This document shows, one piece after another, positions 52,352 to 60,924 of a DNA stretch of 64,000 nt (position 1 is its first letter; each line of letters opens with the position of its first letter). The notes under the pieces were generated by a model that was not told the origin of the DNA, did not search any database, and saw only the letters and a list, made by a program, of their open reading frames with translations. The DNA is from JAMCRM01 sp035561075 (lineage in GTDB: Bacteria > Acidobacteriota > Terriglobia > Bryobacterales > Bryobacteraceae). Where the stretch lies: contig DATMYF010000055.1 of NCBI GenBank assembly GCA_035561075.1, positions 13,100-77,099 of the forward strand, written 5' to 3'. Both the position numbers and the translations under genes were made by a program.

Positions 52352-55083
52352 ATCCCTCCAAAGCGAAGCGTAGATCGTCGGCTCAGCGTAGCCAGCCTCT
52401 AGACGCATTCTTCTCGCCGAAATCCGTTGCGGTCATCGGCGCGACGGAGAACGCCGGTAGCGTCGGGCGCACCATCGTGAAGAACCTGGTGTCCAGTCCC
52501 TTCGGCGGCACCGTATACCCTGTAAATCCCAAGCGCCCGAGCGTGCTGGGCATCAAAGCGTACAAGAGCGTAACCGAGATTCCGGAGCAAGTGGACCTGG
52601 CGGTGGTGGTAACCCCGGCGGGGTCTGTGCCCGGCATCATCCGGGAGTGCGTAAACGAGGGCACCAAGGCGGCCATCGTGATTTCGGCCGGCTTCAAGGA
52701 AATCGGCAAGGCGGGCGTGGAACTGGAGCGCCAGGTGCTGGAGGAGGCGGAGCGCGGGAATATGCGCATCGTGGGCCCCAACTGCCTGGGGGTGATGAGC
52801 CCGCTGAGCGGTTTGAACGCCACCTTCGCGGCCACTATCGCGCGGCCGGGCAACGTCGGGTTCCTCAGCCAGAGCGGCGCGTTGTGCACGGCCGTGCTCG
52901 ACTGGAGCCTGCAGGCAATGGTCGGATTCAGCGCGTTTGTGTCGCTGGGCTCCATGCTGGACGTGGGTTGGGGCGACCTGATTTATTACCTGGGCAACGA
53001 CCCGCGGACGCGCAGCATCGTGATCTACATGGAGTCGATCGGGGACGCGCGGGCATTCCTCTCGGCGGCGCGGGAAGTGGCCCTGACGAAGCCGATCATC
53101 GTGATCAAGGCGGGGCGGACGGCGGCGGCGGCAAAGGCGGCGGCCTCCCATACAGGGTCGCTGGCGGGCAGTGACGAGGTGCTCGAAGCGGCCTTCCGGC
53201 GCAGCGGCGTGCTGCGGGTGAACAGCATTGCGGACCTGTTCTACATGGCCGAAGTGCTGGCCAAACAGCCCAACCCGAAGGGTCCCCGCCTGGCGATCCT
53301 GACCAATGCCGGCGGCCCCGGGGTGCTGGCGACGGACGCGCTGGTAACGGGCGACGGCGAACTAGCCGAGATTTCCGAGGAGACCCTGGCGGCGCTGAAT
53401 CCGATCCTGCCGGCCGCCTGGAGCCACAGCAACCCCGTGGACATTCTAGGGGACGCGCCTCCGGAGCGCTACGCCAAGGCTGTCGAGATCGTGGCCAAGG
53501 ACCCCGGCAGCGACGGTCTGCTGGTGGTGCTGACGCCGCAGTCGATGACGGACCCGACCCAAACCGCGGAACACCTGAAACCCTACGCCAAGCTGGACGG
53601 CAAGCCGATTCTGGCGAGTTGGATGGGTGGGGCCGATGTCTCGGCCGGTGAGCACATCCTGAACCAGGCTGGCATCCCGACGTTCTCCTACCCGGATACG
53701 GCGGTGCGGGCGTTCAACTACATGTGGAAGTACAGCTACAACCTGCGCGGGCTGTACGAAACCCCGGCGCTGCCGGAGAGTACGGCGGAGTGCGCGCCGA
53801 ACCGGGCGCTGGCGCAGGAGATTATCCAGAAGGCGCGGGCCGCCGGGCGCACCATCCTGACCGAGGCGGAGTCGAAGGATGTCCTCAACTGCTATTGTCT
53901 TCCCACGGTCCGGACCCTGATCGCCTCCACCGAGGAGGAGGCCCTGGCGCACGCGGCGAAGCTGGGTTACCCGGTGGTGCTGAAGCTCTACTCCGAGACG
54001 ATCACCCACAAGACCGATGTGGGCGGGGTGAAGCTCAACCTGCCGGATGCGGACTCTGTGCGGCAGGCATGGGCGAGCATCCGGGATTCGGTGACCGCGA
54101 AGGTCGGGGCGCAGCACTTCCAGGGCGTGACGGTACAGCCCATGCTGCTGCTGGGCGACGGCTATGAACTGATCATCGGTTCGAGCCTCGACGCGCAGTT
54201 CGGCCCGGTGTTGCTGTTCGGCACGGGCGGACAGCTTGTGGAGGTATTCAAGGACCGCTCCCTGGGGCTGCCGCCGCTCAACACCACGCTGGCCCGGCGC
54301 ATGATGGAGCAGACCAAGATCTTCAAGGCGCTTAAGGGCGTGCGGGGGCGCAAGCCGGTAGATATCGCGGAACTCGAACAGTTGATGGTGCGGTTCAGCC
54401 AACTCGTTTCTGAGCAGCGCTGGATTAAGGAGATCGACATAAATCCGCTGCTGGCTACCCCGGACCGCCTGATCGCGCTCGATGCGCGCGTGGTGGTGCA
54501 CGGGCCGGAGGTGACGGAGAGCCAGATTCCGAAGCTGGCGATCCGCCCGTATCCGGTGCAGTACGTACGCGACTGGACCATGAAGGACGGCACCGAGGTG
54601 ACCATCCGGCCGATTCGTCCTGAGGACGAGCCGAACATGGTGAAGTTTCACGAGGGGCTATCCGAGCGCAGCGTCTACCTGCGGTATTTCCATTTGATGA
54701 ACCTGAGCCAGCGGGTATCGCACGAGCGGTTGACCAGGATCTGTTTCATCGATTACGACCGCGAAATGGCGTTGGTGGCGGAGCGGCGCGGGCCGGGCGC
54801 CACGGAGCCGGAGATTCTGGGAGTAGGGCGGCTTACCAAGGTACACGGCACCAACGACGCGGAGGTGGCGGTGCTGGTGAGCGACCGCTTCCAGGGCCGC
54901 GGCTTGGGCAAGGAGCTGCTGACGCGGCTGCTGAAGGTGGGGTCCGATGAGAAGCTCGGCCGACTGGTAGCCGACATCCTGCCGGACAACCGCGACGTGA
55001 TGCGGATCTGCGAAAAGCTCAACTTCAACCTGCAGCACTCGCTTGAAGACGAAGTGGTTAAAGCCGAATTTAAAATATCCTAG
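52348..55083 (+). CDS. Pat-type acyl-CoA synthetase (ADP-forming)/GNAT acetyltransferase
   Basis: The 911-residue fusion has an NDP-forming acyl-CoA synthetase CoA-binding domain near the N-terminus (FFSPKSVAVIGATENAGSVGRTI, then VGPNCLGVMSP, FLSQSGALCTAVLDW). An ATP-grasp-like domain follows (about residues 480-700: YPVVLKLYSETITHKTDVGGVKLNL, WIKEIDINPLL). The C-terminal GNAT domain (about 735-911) contains VLVSDRFQGRGLGKELLTRLL. This is the PatZ layout of protein lysine acetyltransferases that silence acetyl-CoA synthetase. The ATG overlaps the upstream gene. A terminator follows. Confidence 0.9.
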   Translation: MNPSKAKRRSSAQRSQPLDAFFSPKSVAVIGATENAGSVGRTIVKNLVSSPFGGTVYPVNPKRPSVLGIKAYKSVTEIPEQVDLAVVVTPAGSVPGIIRECVNEGTKAAIVISAGFKEIGKAGVELERQVLEEAERGNMRIVGPNCLGVMSPLSGLNATFAATIARPGNVGFLSQSGALCTAVLDWSLQAMVGFSAFVSLGSMLDVGWGDLIYYLGNDPRTRSIVIYMESIGDARAFLSAAREVALTKPIIVIKAGRTAAAAKAAASHTGSLAGSDEVLEAAFRRSGVLRVNSIADLFYMAEVLAKQPNPKGPRLAILTNAGGPGVLATDALVTGDGELAEISEETLAALNPILPAAWSHSNPVDILGDAPPERYAKAVEIVAKDPGSDGLLVVLTPQSMTDPTQTAEHLKPYAKLDGKPILASWMGGADVSAGEHILNQAGIPTFSYPDTAVRAFNYMWKYSYNLRGLYETPALPESTAECAPNRALAQEIIQKARAAGRTILTEAESKDVLNCYCLPTVRTLIASTEEEALAHAAKLGYPVVLKLYSETITHKTDVGGVKLNLPDADSVRQAWASIRDSVTAKVGAQHFQGVTVQPMLLLGDGYELIIGSSLDAQFGPVLLFGTGGQLVEVFKDRSLGLPPLNTTLARRMMEQTKIFKALKGVRGRKPVDIAELEQLMVRFSQLVSEQRWIKEIDINPLLATPDRLIALDARVVVHGPEVTESQIPKLAIRPYPVQYVRDWTMKDGTEVTIRPIRPEDEPNMVKFHEGLSERSVYLRYFHLMNLSQRVSHERLTRICFIDYDREMALVAERRGPGATEPEILGVGRLTKVHGTNDAEVAVLVSDRFQGRGLGKELLTRLLKVGSDEKLGRLVADILPDNRDVMRICEKLNFNLQHSLEDEVVKAEFKIS

Positions 55084-55091
55084 CTTCCCCC

Positions 55092-55140
55092 GGAGCCCGG
55101 TATCCGCGCTTTTGCGCGCGGCGCCGGGCTCCTTCTTTCT
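55092..55140 (+). terminator. Intrinsic terminator after the Pat gene
   Basis: GGAGCCCGG (55092-55100) pairs with CCGGGCTCC (55124-55132), with an inner CGCGC/GCGCG hairpin. It is followed by TTCTTTCT. It separates the Pat gene from the csm operon. Confidence 0.85.
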
Positions 55141-55223
55141 CTCCCCGGCGGGCGCATGAGCCGTCCTCCTCTTTGACCTCCTTGTGGTAAAGTGGGGGAT
55201 TCGTAAAGGCTCTATTTCACTGG

Positions 55224-56675
55224 ATGTCCGAACAGATCCTTCTTCAAGGCAAAATCCTCGGCGTTGAAGAGTTCCTGCTGTCGAAGGCGGGGGATGCAGT
55301 TTCACCCCGCTCGGGCGGCGAGGAACTCCTGGCGGGACGATCCCAGTGGATCACCCTGCTGAGCGAGGTGTTGCCGCGTGCGCTGCTGGCCGAGCTGGGG
55401 CTGGCGCGGATCCTGCTGGGGTCGAGCGGCGGCGGGCAGTTCCTCCTGGTACTTCCGGGCGAGGCGCTGGAGCCGGCGACGGAGTTCCTGACGCGCGCGG
55501 CGGCGGATATCGGGCGCATGAGCGGCGGCTACGTCAAGCTGGTGTGGAGCTCCACCGAAAACCTGGGCGACTGGAGCGTGGTCCGGAAGCGCATGACGGA
55601 AGCGCTGATGCGGCGTCGCGGCACCCCGGTGACCGATCCCGCGGAGACTTTCCGGCCTTTTGTGCAGACGCCCGCGGCCGAGTACGACAATTACTTCTCG
55701 AAGGAACTCGGCACGCGGCTGCGCGAAGCAACCCGCCTGGGCTGGTCGCCGGAGACACCCGGCCTCGTGCTGCCCAACGAGGGGAAGCACTGCTGGAACA
55801 TCACCCCCAATCTTTCGCCAGACGGCATCATGCTGGCGCGGCATGCCGCCCCGAGCGATGACGGCAAATCCGCCGCGCCCGTGCAGACGCTGGCACGGCG
55901 CGCCCAAGGCCGCTCTATGTGGGGAGTTTTGCGCGGCGATGTGGATAGCTTCGGGGTGCGGCTGCGGCGCGTGGCTTCGATTGAGGAGCACGTTCCGCTG
56001 TCGGTCCTCTATAAGCAGTTCTTCGCCGGGGAGCTGGAAGTGTTGTGCTCCATGCCGGAGTTCTGGCGCAAGGTCTCCATTCTCTATTCCGGCGGGGACG
56101 ATTTCGCGGTGTACGGGTCCTGGGACGCGCTCCTGCAGCTTGCGCGCGAGGTGCAGCGCGTTTTCCACCGCTTCACCGAAGAGAATCTGAAGGACTTCCC
56201 GGGGCCGGAGGGCAAGACCATTTCGATGGCCGTCGCGCTCTCCCCGGAGACCTACTACCCGCTGAGCGCGGTCTACGAGCAAGCCGGACGCAACCTGGAC
56301 CTGGCCAAGGCCGCTGATAAGGATTGCATCTACGTGCTCGGCCGGGTGCTCGAATGGAAGCAGTTGGCCGACGCCGCCGAGTTGAAGGACACGGTGACCC
56401 GGCTGGTGAACGAATACCGGCTTTCGCGCCAGTTTCTGCTCGATCTGCGCAGTTTCTATAGCCGGGAGCGGTACGGCGATGGGGAGGAAGGGCGGCGCAC
56501 GTGGCGCTTCCAGCGGCGCTTCAGCCGGACGCTGGCGGGTACGCGCGACCGTGATTTCCAGAAATTGCGGGCGCACCTGATCAGCGAGATCGCGGGCCGC
56601 CGGTCCGCGGAAGTGAAGCTGAGGCCCGCCGGCCTGGTGGCCCTGGAGTGGGCCAGATTGGTATCCGAGGTTTAA
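55224..56675 (+). CDS. csm1: Type III-A Cas10/Csm1, HD-less
   Basis: Cas10 is the large subunit of the Csm complex, which makes cyclic oligoadenylates when target RNA is bound. The 483-residue protein begins directly at the first palm domain (LLQGKILGVEEFLLS, LLAGRSQWITLLSEVLP, RILLGSSGGGQFLLVLPG). The second palm holds the GGDD cyclase motif at residues 290-293 (YSGGDDFAVYG). The N-terminal HD nuclease is absent and no zinc-finger cysteine pairs are seen between the palms. This predicts cyclase but no HD DNase activity. First gene of the operon, followed closely by csm2. Confidence 0.92.
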   Translation: MSEQILLQGKILGVEEFLLSKAGDAVSPRSGGEELLAGRSQWITLLSEVLPRALLAELGLARILLGSSGGGQFLLVLPGEALEPATEFLTRAAADIGRMSGGYVKLVWSSTENLGDWSVVRKRMTEALMRRRGTPVTDPAETFRPFVQTPAAEYDNYFSKELGTRLREATRLGWSPETPGLVLPNEGKHCWNITPNLSPDGIMLARHAAPSDDGKSAAPVQTLARRAQGRSMWGVLRGDVDSFGVRLRRVASIEEHVPLSVLYKQFFAGELEVLCSMPEFWRKVSILYSGGDDFAVYGSWDALLQLAREVQRVFHRFTEENLKDFPGPEGKTISMAVALSPETYYPLSAVYEQAGRNLDLAKAADKDCIYVLGRVLEWKQLADAAELKDTVTRLVNEYRLSRQFLLDLRSFYSRERYGDGEEGRRTWRFQRRFSRTLAGTRDRDFQKLRAHLISEIAGRRSAEVKLRPAGLVALEWARLVSEV

Positions 56676-56679
56676 CGAC

Positions 56680-57159
56680 ATGGCACAGGAGCAGGAGCAG
56701 AGAACCCGCGAAAGCAGGCCGCCGCGCGAAGGCAGGGGGCCGGAGGGCGGCCGGGGAGAACGCCGCGACGACCGGCGCGACGACCGCCGGGGAGACCGCG
56801 GCCGGTCGTTTGAAGGCCCGCCGGAGATCGACCTGGATAAACTGATCGGCGACAGTCTCTACCTGGACAACCAGGCGCACGGAATCGTGAGCCGCATGCG
56901 CGACATGGATTCCGGCACCAAGACGCAGTTGCGCCGGCTCTACAGCGCGGTGCGGCGCGCCGTACGCGCGCCGGAGAACGAGCGCCAGCATGAATTCGTG
57001 ATGCTGCGCGCGCGGCTCGCCTATACCATCGCCCGCCATGGGCTGCGCAGCCTGGACCAGCTCGAAAAACTGCTGCTGCAGGTGACGCGCAAGAACGACC
57101 AGCGCGGGTACGAACGTTTCAAAGATCTATTCGAGGCCATAGTGGCCTACAACGAGTGA
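56680..57159 (+). CDS. csm2: Type III-A small subunit Csm2 with RD-rich N-terminal tail
   Basis: Csm2 forms the inner filament of the complex. The 159-residue protein has a C-terminal ~115-residue helical Csm2 core (YLDNQAHGIVSRMRDMDSGTKTQLRRLYSAVRRAV, then LRARLAYTIARHGLRSLDQLEKLL). The first ~45 residues are low complexity, Arg/Asp/Gly-rich, with repeated RDDRR units, and are not part of the usual fold. It starts 4 bases after csm1. Confidence 0.88.
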   Translation: MAQEQEQRTRESRPPREGRGPEGGRGERRDDRRDDRRGDRGRSFEGPPEIDLDKLIGDSLYLDNQAHGIVSRMRDMDSGTKTQLRRLYSAVRRAVRAPENERQHEFVMLRARLAYTIARHGLRSLDQLEKLLLQVTRKNDQRGYERFKDLFEAIVAYNE

Positions 57160-57163
57160 AGCG

Positions 57164-58003
57164 ATGAGCGCACACACCACCCAAACGGAACTTAAATTCA
57201 TCGGCAAGTTGATCCTGGAAGGCGAGCTGCATTGCCAGACCGGTCTGCATGTGGGCGCTGGAAAGGGCTCGCTCGAGATCGGCGGATCGGACAACCCGGT
57301 GGTCAAGGATGCCTTCGGACGGCCGTACGTCCCGGGAAGTTCGCTGCGCGGCAAGATGCGCGCCCTGCTGGAGCAAACCTCCGGCCTGGCGGTACCCTCG
57401 GAACTGGTCTACCTGTCGAAGCGCAAGGGGCAGGAGGTCCGTATCCACCAGAGCGACCGGCCGGACGACGACATCTGCCTGCTATTCGGCCGCAATCCGG
57501 GCCGCATGGAGCGGGTGACGGGCGAGACGCTGGATTCGAATCACGCCACGCCGGCGCGGGTGGCCGTCTACGACGCGCCGCTCGACCCCGAGAGCATCAC
57601 GGCGCAGATGCGCGAGAACCTCGACGATGAGCTGACCGAGGTGAAAAGCGAGAACGCCATCGACCGCATTACGTCGCAGGCCAACCCGCGCACGCTCGAA
57701 CGCGTACCGGCGGGCGCGCGCTTCCGGGTGCGCATGGTGATGGACGTGCTGTGCGAAGAGGACGCCCCGCTGTTCCTGCGGGTGCTGGAATCGCTGCGGC
57801 TGCTGGAAGACGATGCGCTCGGCGGCGGCGGCTCGCGCGGGAGCGGGCAGGTGGCCTTCGCCAATTTAACGCTGGTGTGGCGCGGGAAGAACTACTATTC
57901 GACCGGCGCGGCGCAGAAGGAATTAGGCGCGGGCGCGGATCTGGCCGCATTGCAGGCCGCTTACACCGAATCCGGCTACGCCTTCCTGCACGAAGAGTCA
58001 TGA
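57164..58003 (+). CDS. csm3: Type III-A RAMP Csm3
   Basis: The backbone Cas7-family subunit and target-RNA cleaving component. The 279-residue protein has LHCQTGLHVGAGKGSLEIGGSDNPVVKD, with Asp43 at the position of the catalytic aspartate, then PYVPGSSLRGKMRALLEQ, the RAMP G-rich/PGSS region. The C-terminal DDALGGGGSRGSGQVAF is the family glycine-rich loop. RNA cleavage is likely retained. Its stop overlaps csm4 (ATGA). Confidence 0.94.
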   Translation: MSAHTTQTELKFIGKLILEGELHCQTGLHVGAGKGSLEIGGSDNPVVKDAFGRPYVPGSSLRGKMRALLEQTSGLAVPSELVYLSKRKGQEVRIHQSDRPDDDICLLFGRNPGRMERVTGETLDSNHATPARVAVYDAPLDPESITAQMRENLDDELTEVKSENAIDRITSQANPRTLERVPAGARFRVRMVMDVLCEEDAPLFLRVLESLRLLEDDALGGGGSRGSGQVAFANLTLVWRGKNYYSTGAAQKELGAGADLAALQAAYTESGYAFLHEES

Positions 58004-59109
58004 ACCCGGCTCTGGTGGTCAAGCTGCGTCCCACGGGGCCGTGGCGCCCGGGGCCCGATTCGGGCGCCCGCAACCGCGTGGATGCCGTGTATCACAGCGA
58101 TACCCTGTACGCCGCGGTGACTGCGGCGATGCGGCAGCTCGGGCACTTTGATGAATGGCTGACGGCCACCGCTGCCTCGGCGGGCGCGCCCGCGGTGCGC
58201 TTCAGCTCATGCTTTCCGTTTCTGGACGAGATCGGGCTTATCGTGCCGCCACGGACGGTCTGGCCCCCGGCGGGAGCGATGGCCTCGCGCATCCGGTGGA
58301 AGAGCGCGCGGTTCGTCCCGCTGGGCGTAGTGTCGGCCCTGCTCGAGGGGCAGGTGCTGAAGGACGATCACTGGTGCGTGGACGGGGTGAGCGAGTGCCT
58401 GCTGCCGGCGGGCCGTCCCGGTCCGTTCCGTACGGCGCTGCGCTGGAACGCGGCGGTAGACCGGTGGAGCGGCGCGACGGAGCGCCACGCCACGGCGTGC
58501 CTGGAATTCCGCCCCGGAGCCGGCCTGTGGGCCGTTGCGGCGTTCGAGGATGAAGAACAACGGGCACGCTGGTCGGGCCCCGTGCGGGCCGCCCTGCGGC
58601 TACTGGCTGACTCGGGCTTCGGCGGGGAACGCGCCCGCGGCTGGGGGAGGTCCGAAGAGCCGGAGTTCGTCGAGGGCACGCTGCCAGAGATGATTCTGCC
58701 TTCGGCGGTTGCGCGGCACGAGGCTGCGAACGGGCGGGACGAGTTCCCGGAGCCCGCAGCTGAAGCGAATCCCGAGGCACAACCCCCAACTCCCGACCCC
58801 CATCCCCCAACCCCCGCCGCCGAGGCCGGCCACTGGCTGTTGTCACTGTTTGCGCCCGGCCCGGATGACACGGTGGACTGGTCGCGCGGGAACTATTCGA
58901 CGGTGGCTCGCGGGGGGCGCGTCGAAAGCTCGGCCGGCCATGGTGCATTGAAGAAGCAGTTGAATATGGTGTGCGAGGGCTCCGTGATGGTGGCCGGCAA
59001 CGGGCTGCGCGGCGCCGCTCCGGATGTGGCGCCGGACGGCTTCCCACACCCGGTCTACCGCGCGGGTTTCGCAGTCGCAGTTCCGATTCCGCGGCAGGTG
59101 ACCCCATGA
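58000..59109 (+). CDS. csm4: Type III-A Csm4 with Pro-rich insertion
   Basis: Csm4 (Cas5-like) caps the complex and binds the crRNA handle. The 369-residue protein has N-terminal RAMP features (VVKLRPTGPWRPG), HSDTLYAAVTAAM, and the glycine-rich loop SGFGGERARGWGRSEEP. Between about residues 255 and 280 is a Pro-rich linker (QPPTPDPHPPTP) encoded by a CCCCAACTCCC-type microrepeat. The C-terminal lobe follows with SSAGHGALKKQLNMVCEGS. The ATG overlaps csm3; the stop overlaps csm5. Confidence 0.88.
   Translation: MNPALVVKLRPTGPWRPGPDSGARNRVDAVYHSDTLYAAVTAAMRQLGHFDEWLTATAASAGAPAVRFSSCFPFLDEIGLIVPPRTVWPPAGAMASRIRWKSARFVPLGVVSALLEGQVLKDDHWCVDGVSECLLPAGRPGPFRTALRWNAAVDRWSGATERHATACLEFRPGAGLWAVAAFEDEEQRARWSGPVRAALRLLADSGFGGERARGWGRSEEPEFVEGTLPEMILPSAVARHEAANGRDEFPEPAAEANPEAQPPTPDPHPPTPAAEAGHWLLSLFAPGPDDTVDWSRGNYSTVARGGRVESSAGHGALKKQLNMVCEGSVMVAGNGLRGAAPDVAPDGFPHPVYRAGFAVAVPIPRQVTP
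58781..58818. repeat. CCCCCAACTCCCG microrepeat inside csm4
   Basis: Two near copies of a CCCCCAAC-type unit joined by GACCCCCAT. They are related to the run at 5772-5798 in dacB. The repeat is in frame and encodes the Pro-rich linker of Csm4 (residues 261-275). Confidence 0.55.
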
Positions 59110-60251
59110 GATACCGGGTGACGTGCCTGACGCCGCTGCTGGTGGGCGACGGCCGCAAACTGGCGCCCATCGATTACATGGTCTGGAAAGACCAGGTGAA
59201 CGTGCTCGATCAACGGCGCATTTTCCGGCTGCTTTCGAAGGGGCCGCGCCTGGACGGGTATCTCTTGCAGTTAAAGAGGGCGGAGAAGCTGGACTTTGCC
59301 TCCTGGGGCGGCTTTGCGCAGAACTTCGCCGACCGGCGCATCCCATTCGAGAATCCGGCTGCCGCGACTTATTGGAATCGGGCGGCTGGCGAGAGCCTGC
59401 ACATCCCGACCTTCGCGGCGGGCGCCTCCGGTCCGTACCTGCCTGGGGCCGCCATCAAGGGAGCCCTGCGGACGGGCATGCTGTTCGCCAACTGGCGCAA
59501 TGGGATGCTGCGGGACGTGGCCCAGCGGTTTCAGGGAGAGCGCGCACCACGCCGGCCGGCGGAACAGGCGGAGGAACAGGCCCTGGGGCCCGCAGGCACG
59601 ACACGGATGCGCTTGGTGGGCGCGGCGGACTCGGCGCCCGTCCCCACTACCCATTTTCAGGTATACCTGCTGCGCGTCTCCACCCTGGTGGCGCGCGGGG
59701 GTGGTCTGGCGCTGGGCTGGAAGCAGAGCCCGCGCGGCGCCGTGGACGGCGTCCATCCAGAGGACAGCACCCCCTGGTTTGCCGAAATGGCGGCCCCCGG
59801 AGCCCTTTTCGAGGGTGAATGGCTGGAGCGGACGTTCCTCACGCGGCCTGAGGTCCGTCGCGCCGTGCGATGGCCCGAAGGGTTTCAACGCAGCCGTATT
59901 TTCGAAGCCGCCAATGACTATGCCGCGCGCCTGCTGGGAATTCAGAAGCAGTACGCCGAGTGGGCCGGGCTGGAACTATTGAAGCTCCAAATGGAGGAGT
60001 TGGAAACCCGGCTCGAACAAGCACGGCAGTCCGGCGCGTGCATCCTATCGATGGGCTGGGGCGGCGGACTGCTGGCGAAGAGCGCGCACTTGGACACGGC
60101 CAACCCGGAATACCGGCAGATCCTGCAGCAACTGCCGTTGTATAACCGGGCACTCTCGGCCAACCTGCCGTTTCCGAAGACCCGCAGAATCGTATTTCTG
60201 AACAATAAACCGGCTGCCCTGCCGGGTTGGGTTCAGCTCGAAATCACTTAA
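59106..60251 (+). CDS. csm5: Type III-A RAMP Csm5
   Basis: Csm5 caps the backbone at the crRNA 3' end and recruits host nucleases for trimming. The 381-residue protein has the RAMP start RVTCLTPLLVGDGRKLAPIDYMVWKDQVNVLD and the PGAAIKGALRTGMLF block (equivalent of PGSSLKG). Near the C-terminus are LSMGWGGGLLAKSAHLD and FPKTRRIVFLN. It overlaps csm4 by ATGA. It is the last canonical csm gene. Confidence 0.92.
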   Translation: MRYRVTCLTPLLVGDGRKLAPIDYMVWKDQVNVLDQRRIFRLLSKGPRLDGYLLQLKRAEKLDFASWGGFAQNFADRRIPFENPAAATYWNRAAGESLHIPTFAAGASGPYLPGAAIKGALRTGMLFANWRNGMLRDVAQRFQGERAPRRPAEQAEEQALGPAGTTRMRLVGAADSAPVPTTHFQVYLLRVSTLVARGGGLALGWKQSPRGAVDGVHPEDSTPWFAEMAAPGALFEGEWLERTFLTRPEVRRAVRWPEGFQRSRIFEAANDYAARLLGIQKQYAEWAGLELLKLQMEELETRLEQARQSGACILSMGWGGGLLAKSAHLDTANPEYRQILQQLPLYNRALSANLPFPKTRRIVFLNNKPAALPGWVQLEIT

Positions 60252-60253
60252 GG

Positions 60254-60724
60254 ATGGGAACTCCGGGTCCTCGTCCCGTGCCCGTGCGTCGTCGGAGGCG
60301 CAAGAGATCGAGCGGCCGGCGCATGCTGTTGCTGGCGGTGGCGATTTCGCTGCTGGTGCTGGGATCCGTGCCAATCGCGTACTACGCGCGAAAGGCGCGC
60401 CCGCGGCGGAGTGTCCCGACGGTGGACCCGCCGGCGCAGCGCTTCGACCTGGTGCTCTCCGAGGCTGTGTTCGCGGGCGAAGGTCCCGCCCGGCACATCG
60501 TGGGTTCCATCCGGAACACATCGAAAGCGCCCTACACGAACGCGCAGGTGGAGTTCGTATTGCGTAGCCAGGAGAATGCGTTATTGGGCAAGGTAGCGGC
60601 TACGGTCGGTGCGGTAGGTCCGGAAACCTCGGCGCCGTTCCGGACGGGTCCGGTACCCGAAGGCTCGTTCCGGCTGGCCCTAAACGATATCACGGGTACC
60701 CGCGTCGAGTTCCCTCCGCAATAG
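60254..60724 (+). CDS. TM-anchored FxLYD-like protein at the end of the csm operon
   Basis: The 156-residue protein starts 2 bases after csm5. It has a strongly basic N-terminus (VRRRRRKRSSGRR), one TM segment (about 24-45) and a beta-rich domain (RFDLVLSEAVFAGEGPARHIVGSIRNTSKAPYTNAQVEFVLRSQENALLGKVAATVGAVGPETSAPF). The pattern matches FxLYD/DUF3426-type domains, with positive-inside topology placing this domain outside. No link to CRISPR function is known; the spacing suggests co-transcription. Confidence 0.65.
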   Translation: MGTPGPRPVPVRRRRRKRSSGRRMLLLAVAISLLVLGSVPIAYYARKARPRRSVPTVDPPAQRFDLVLSEAVFAGEGPARHIVGSIRNTSKAPYTNAQVEFVLRSQENALLGKVAATVGAVGPETSAPFRTGPVPEGSFRLALNDITGTRVEFPPQ

Positions 60725-60730
60725 CGCTGT

Positions 60731-60759
60731 TTGACCAGCGCCCCCGATAGGACTAGAAT
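60731..60759 (+). promoter_or_regulatory. Sigma-70 promoter of tRNA-Arg
   Basis: TTGACC (60731-60736), a 17-base spacer and TAGAAT (60754-60759) lie 10 bases before the tRNA 5' end. Confidence 0.8.
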
Positions 60760-60769
60760 TGAATTGCGT

Positions 60770-60846
60770 GCGCCCGTAGCTCAGCTGGATAGAGCGTTTG
60801 CCTCCGGAGCAAAAGGTCGGCCGTTCGAATCGGCCCGGGCGTACCA
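60770..60846 (+). tRNA. tRNA-Arg (anticodon CCG)
   Basis: The 77-base cloverleaf has acceptor GCGCCCG/CGGGCGT (with a G-U first pair), D arm GCTC/GAGC and anticodon stem TTTGC/GCAAA around CTCCGGA (anticodon CCG, reading CGG). The T arm is GGCCG/CGGCC with TTCGAAT, and the CCA end is encoded. The 3' end is followed by an integrase gene, so it is the likely attachment site of the downstream element. Confidence 0.95.
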
Positions 60847-60924
60847 GATCCTCAACAACTTACCCGCCCTTCTTCCAGTCTTCAGTGTTCAATTGAGATC
60901 CAGTTCGTTTTGAGGTTTGCGGCA

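Noticed and set aside
55173..55201. Sigma-70 promoter for csm1
   Set aside because: TTGACC is present but no -10 is found at a proper spacing; I leave the csm promoter unassigned.
60254..60724. Csx23 effector call for the protein after csm5
   Set aside because: The size and single TM fit, but topology and the FxLYD-like beta pattern point to an outer domain; no cOA-binding motif is seen.
55141..60770. CRISPR array near the csm genes
   Set aside because: I scanned the gaps before csm1 and after csm5 and saw no spaced direct repeats; the only short gaps are a terminator/promoter region and the tRNA promoter.
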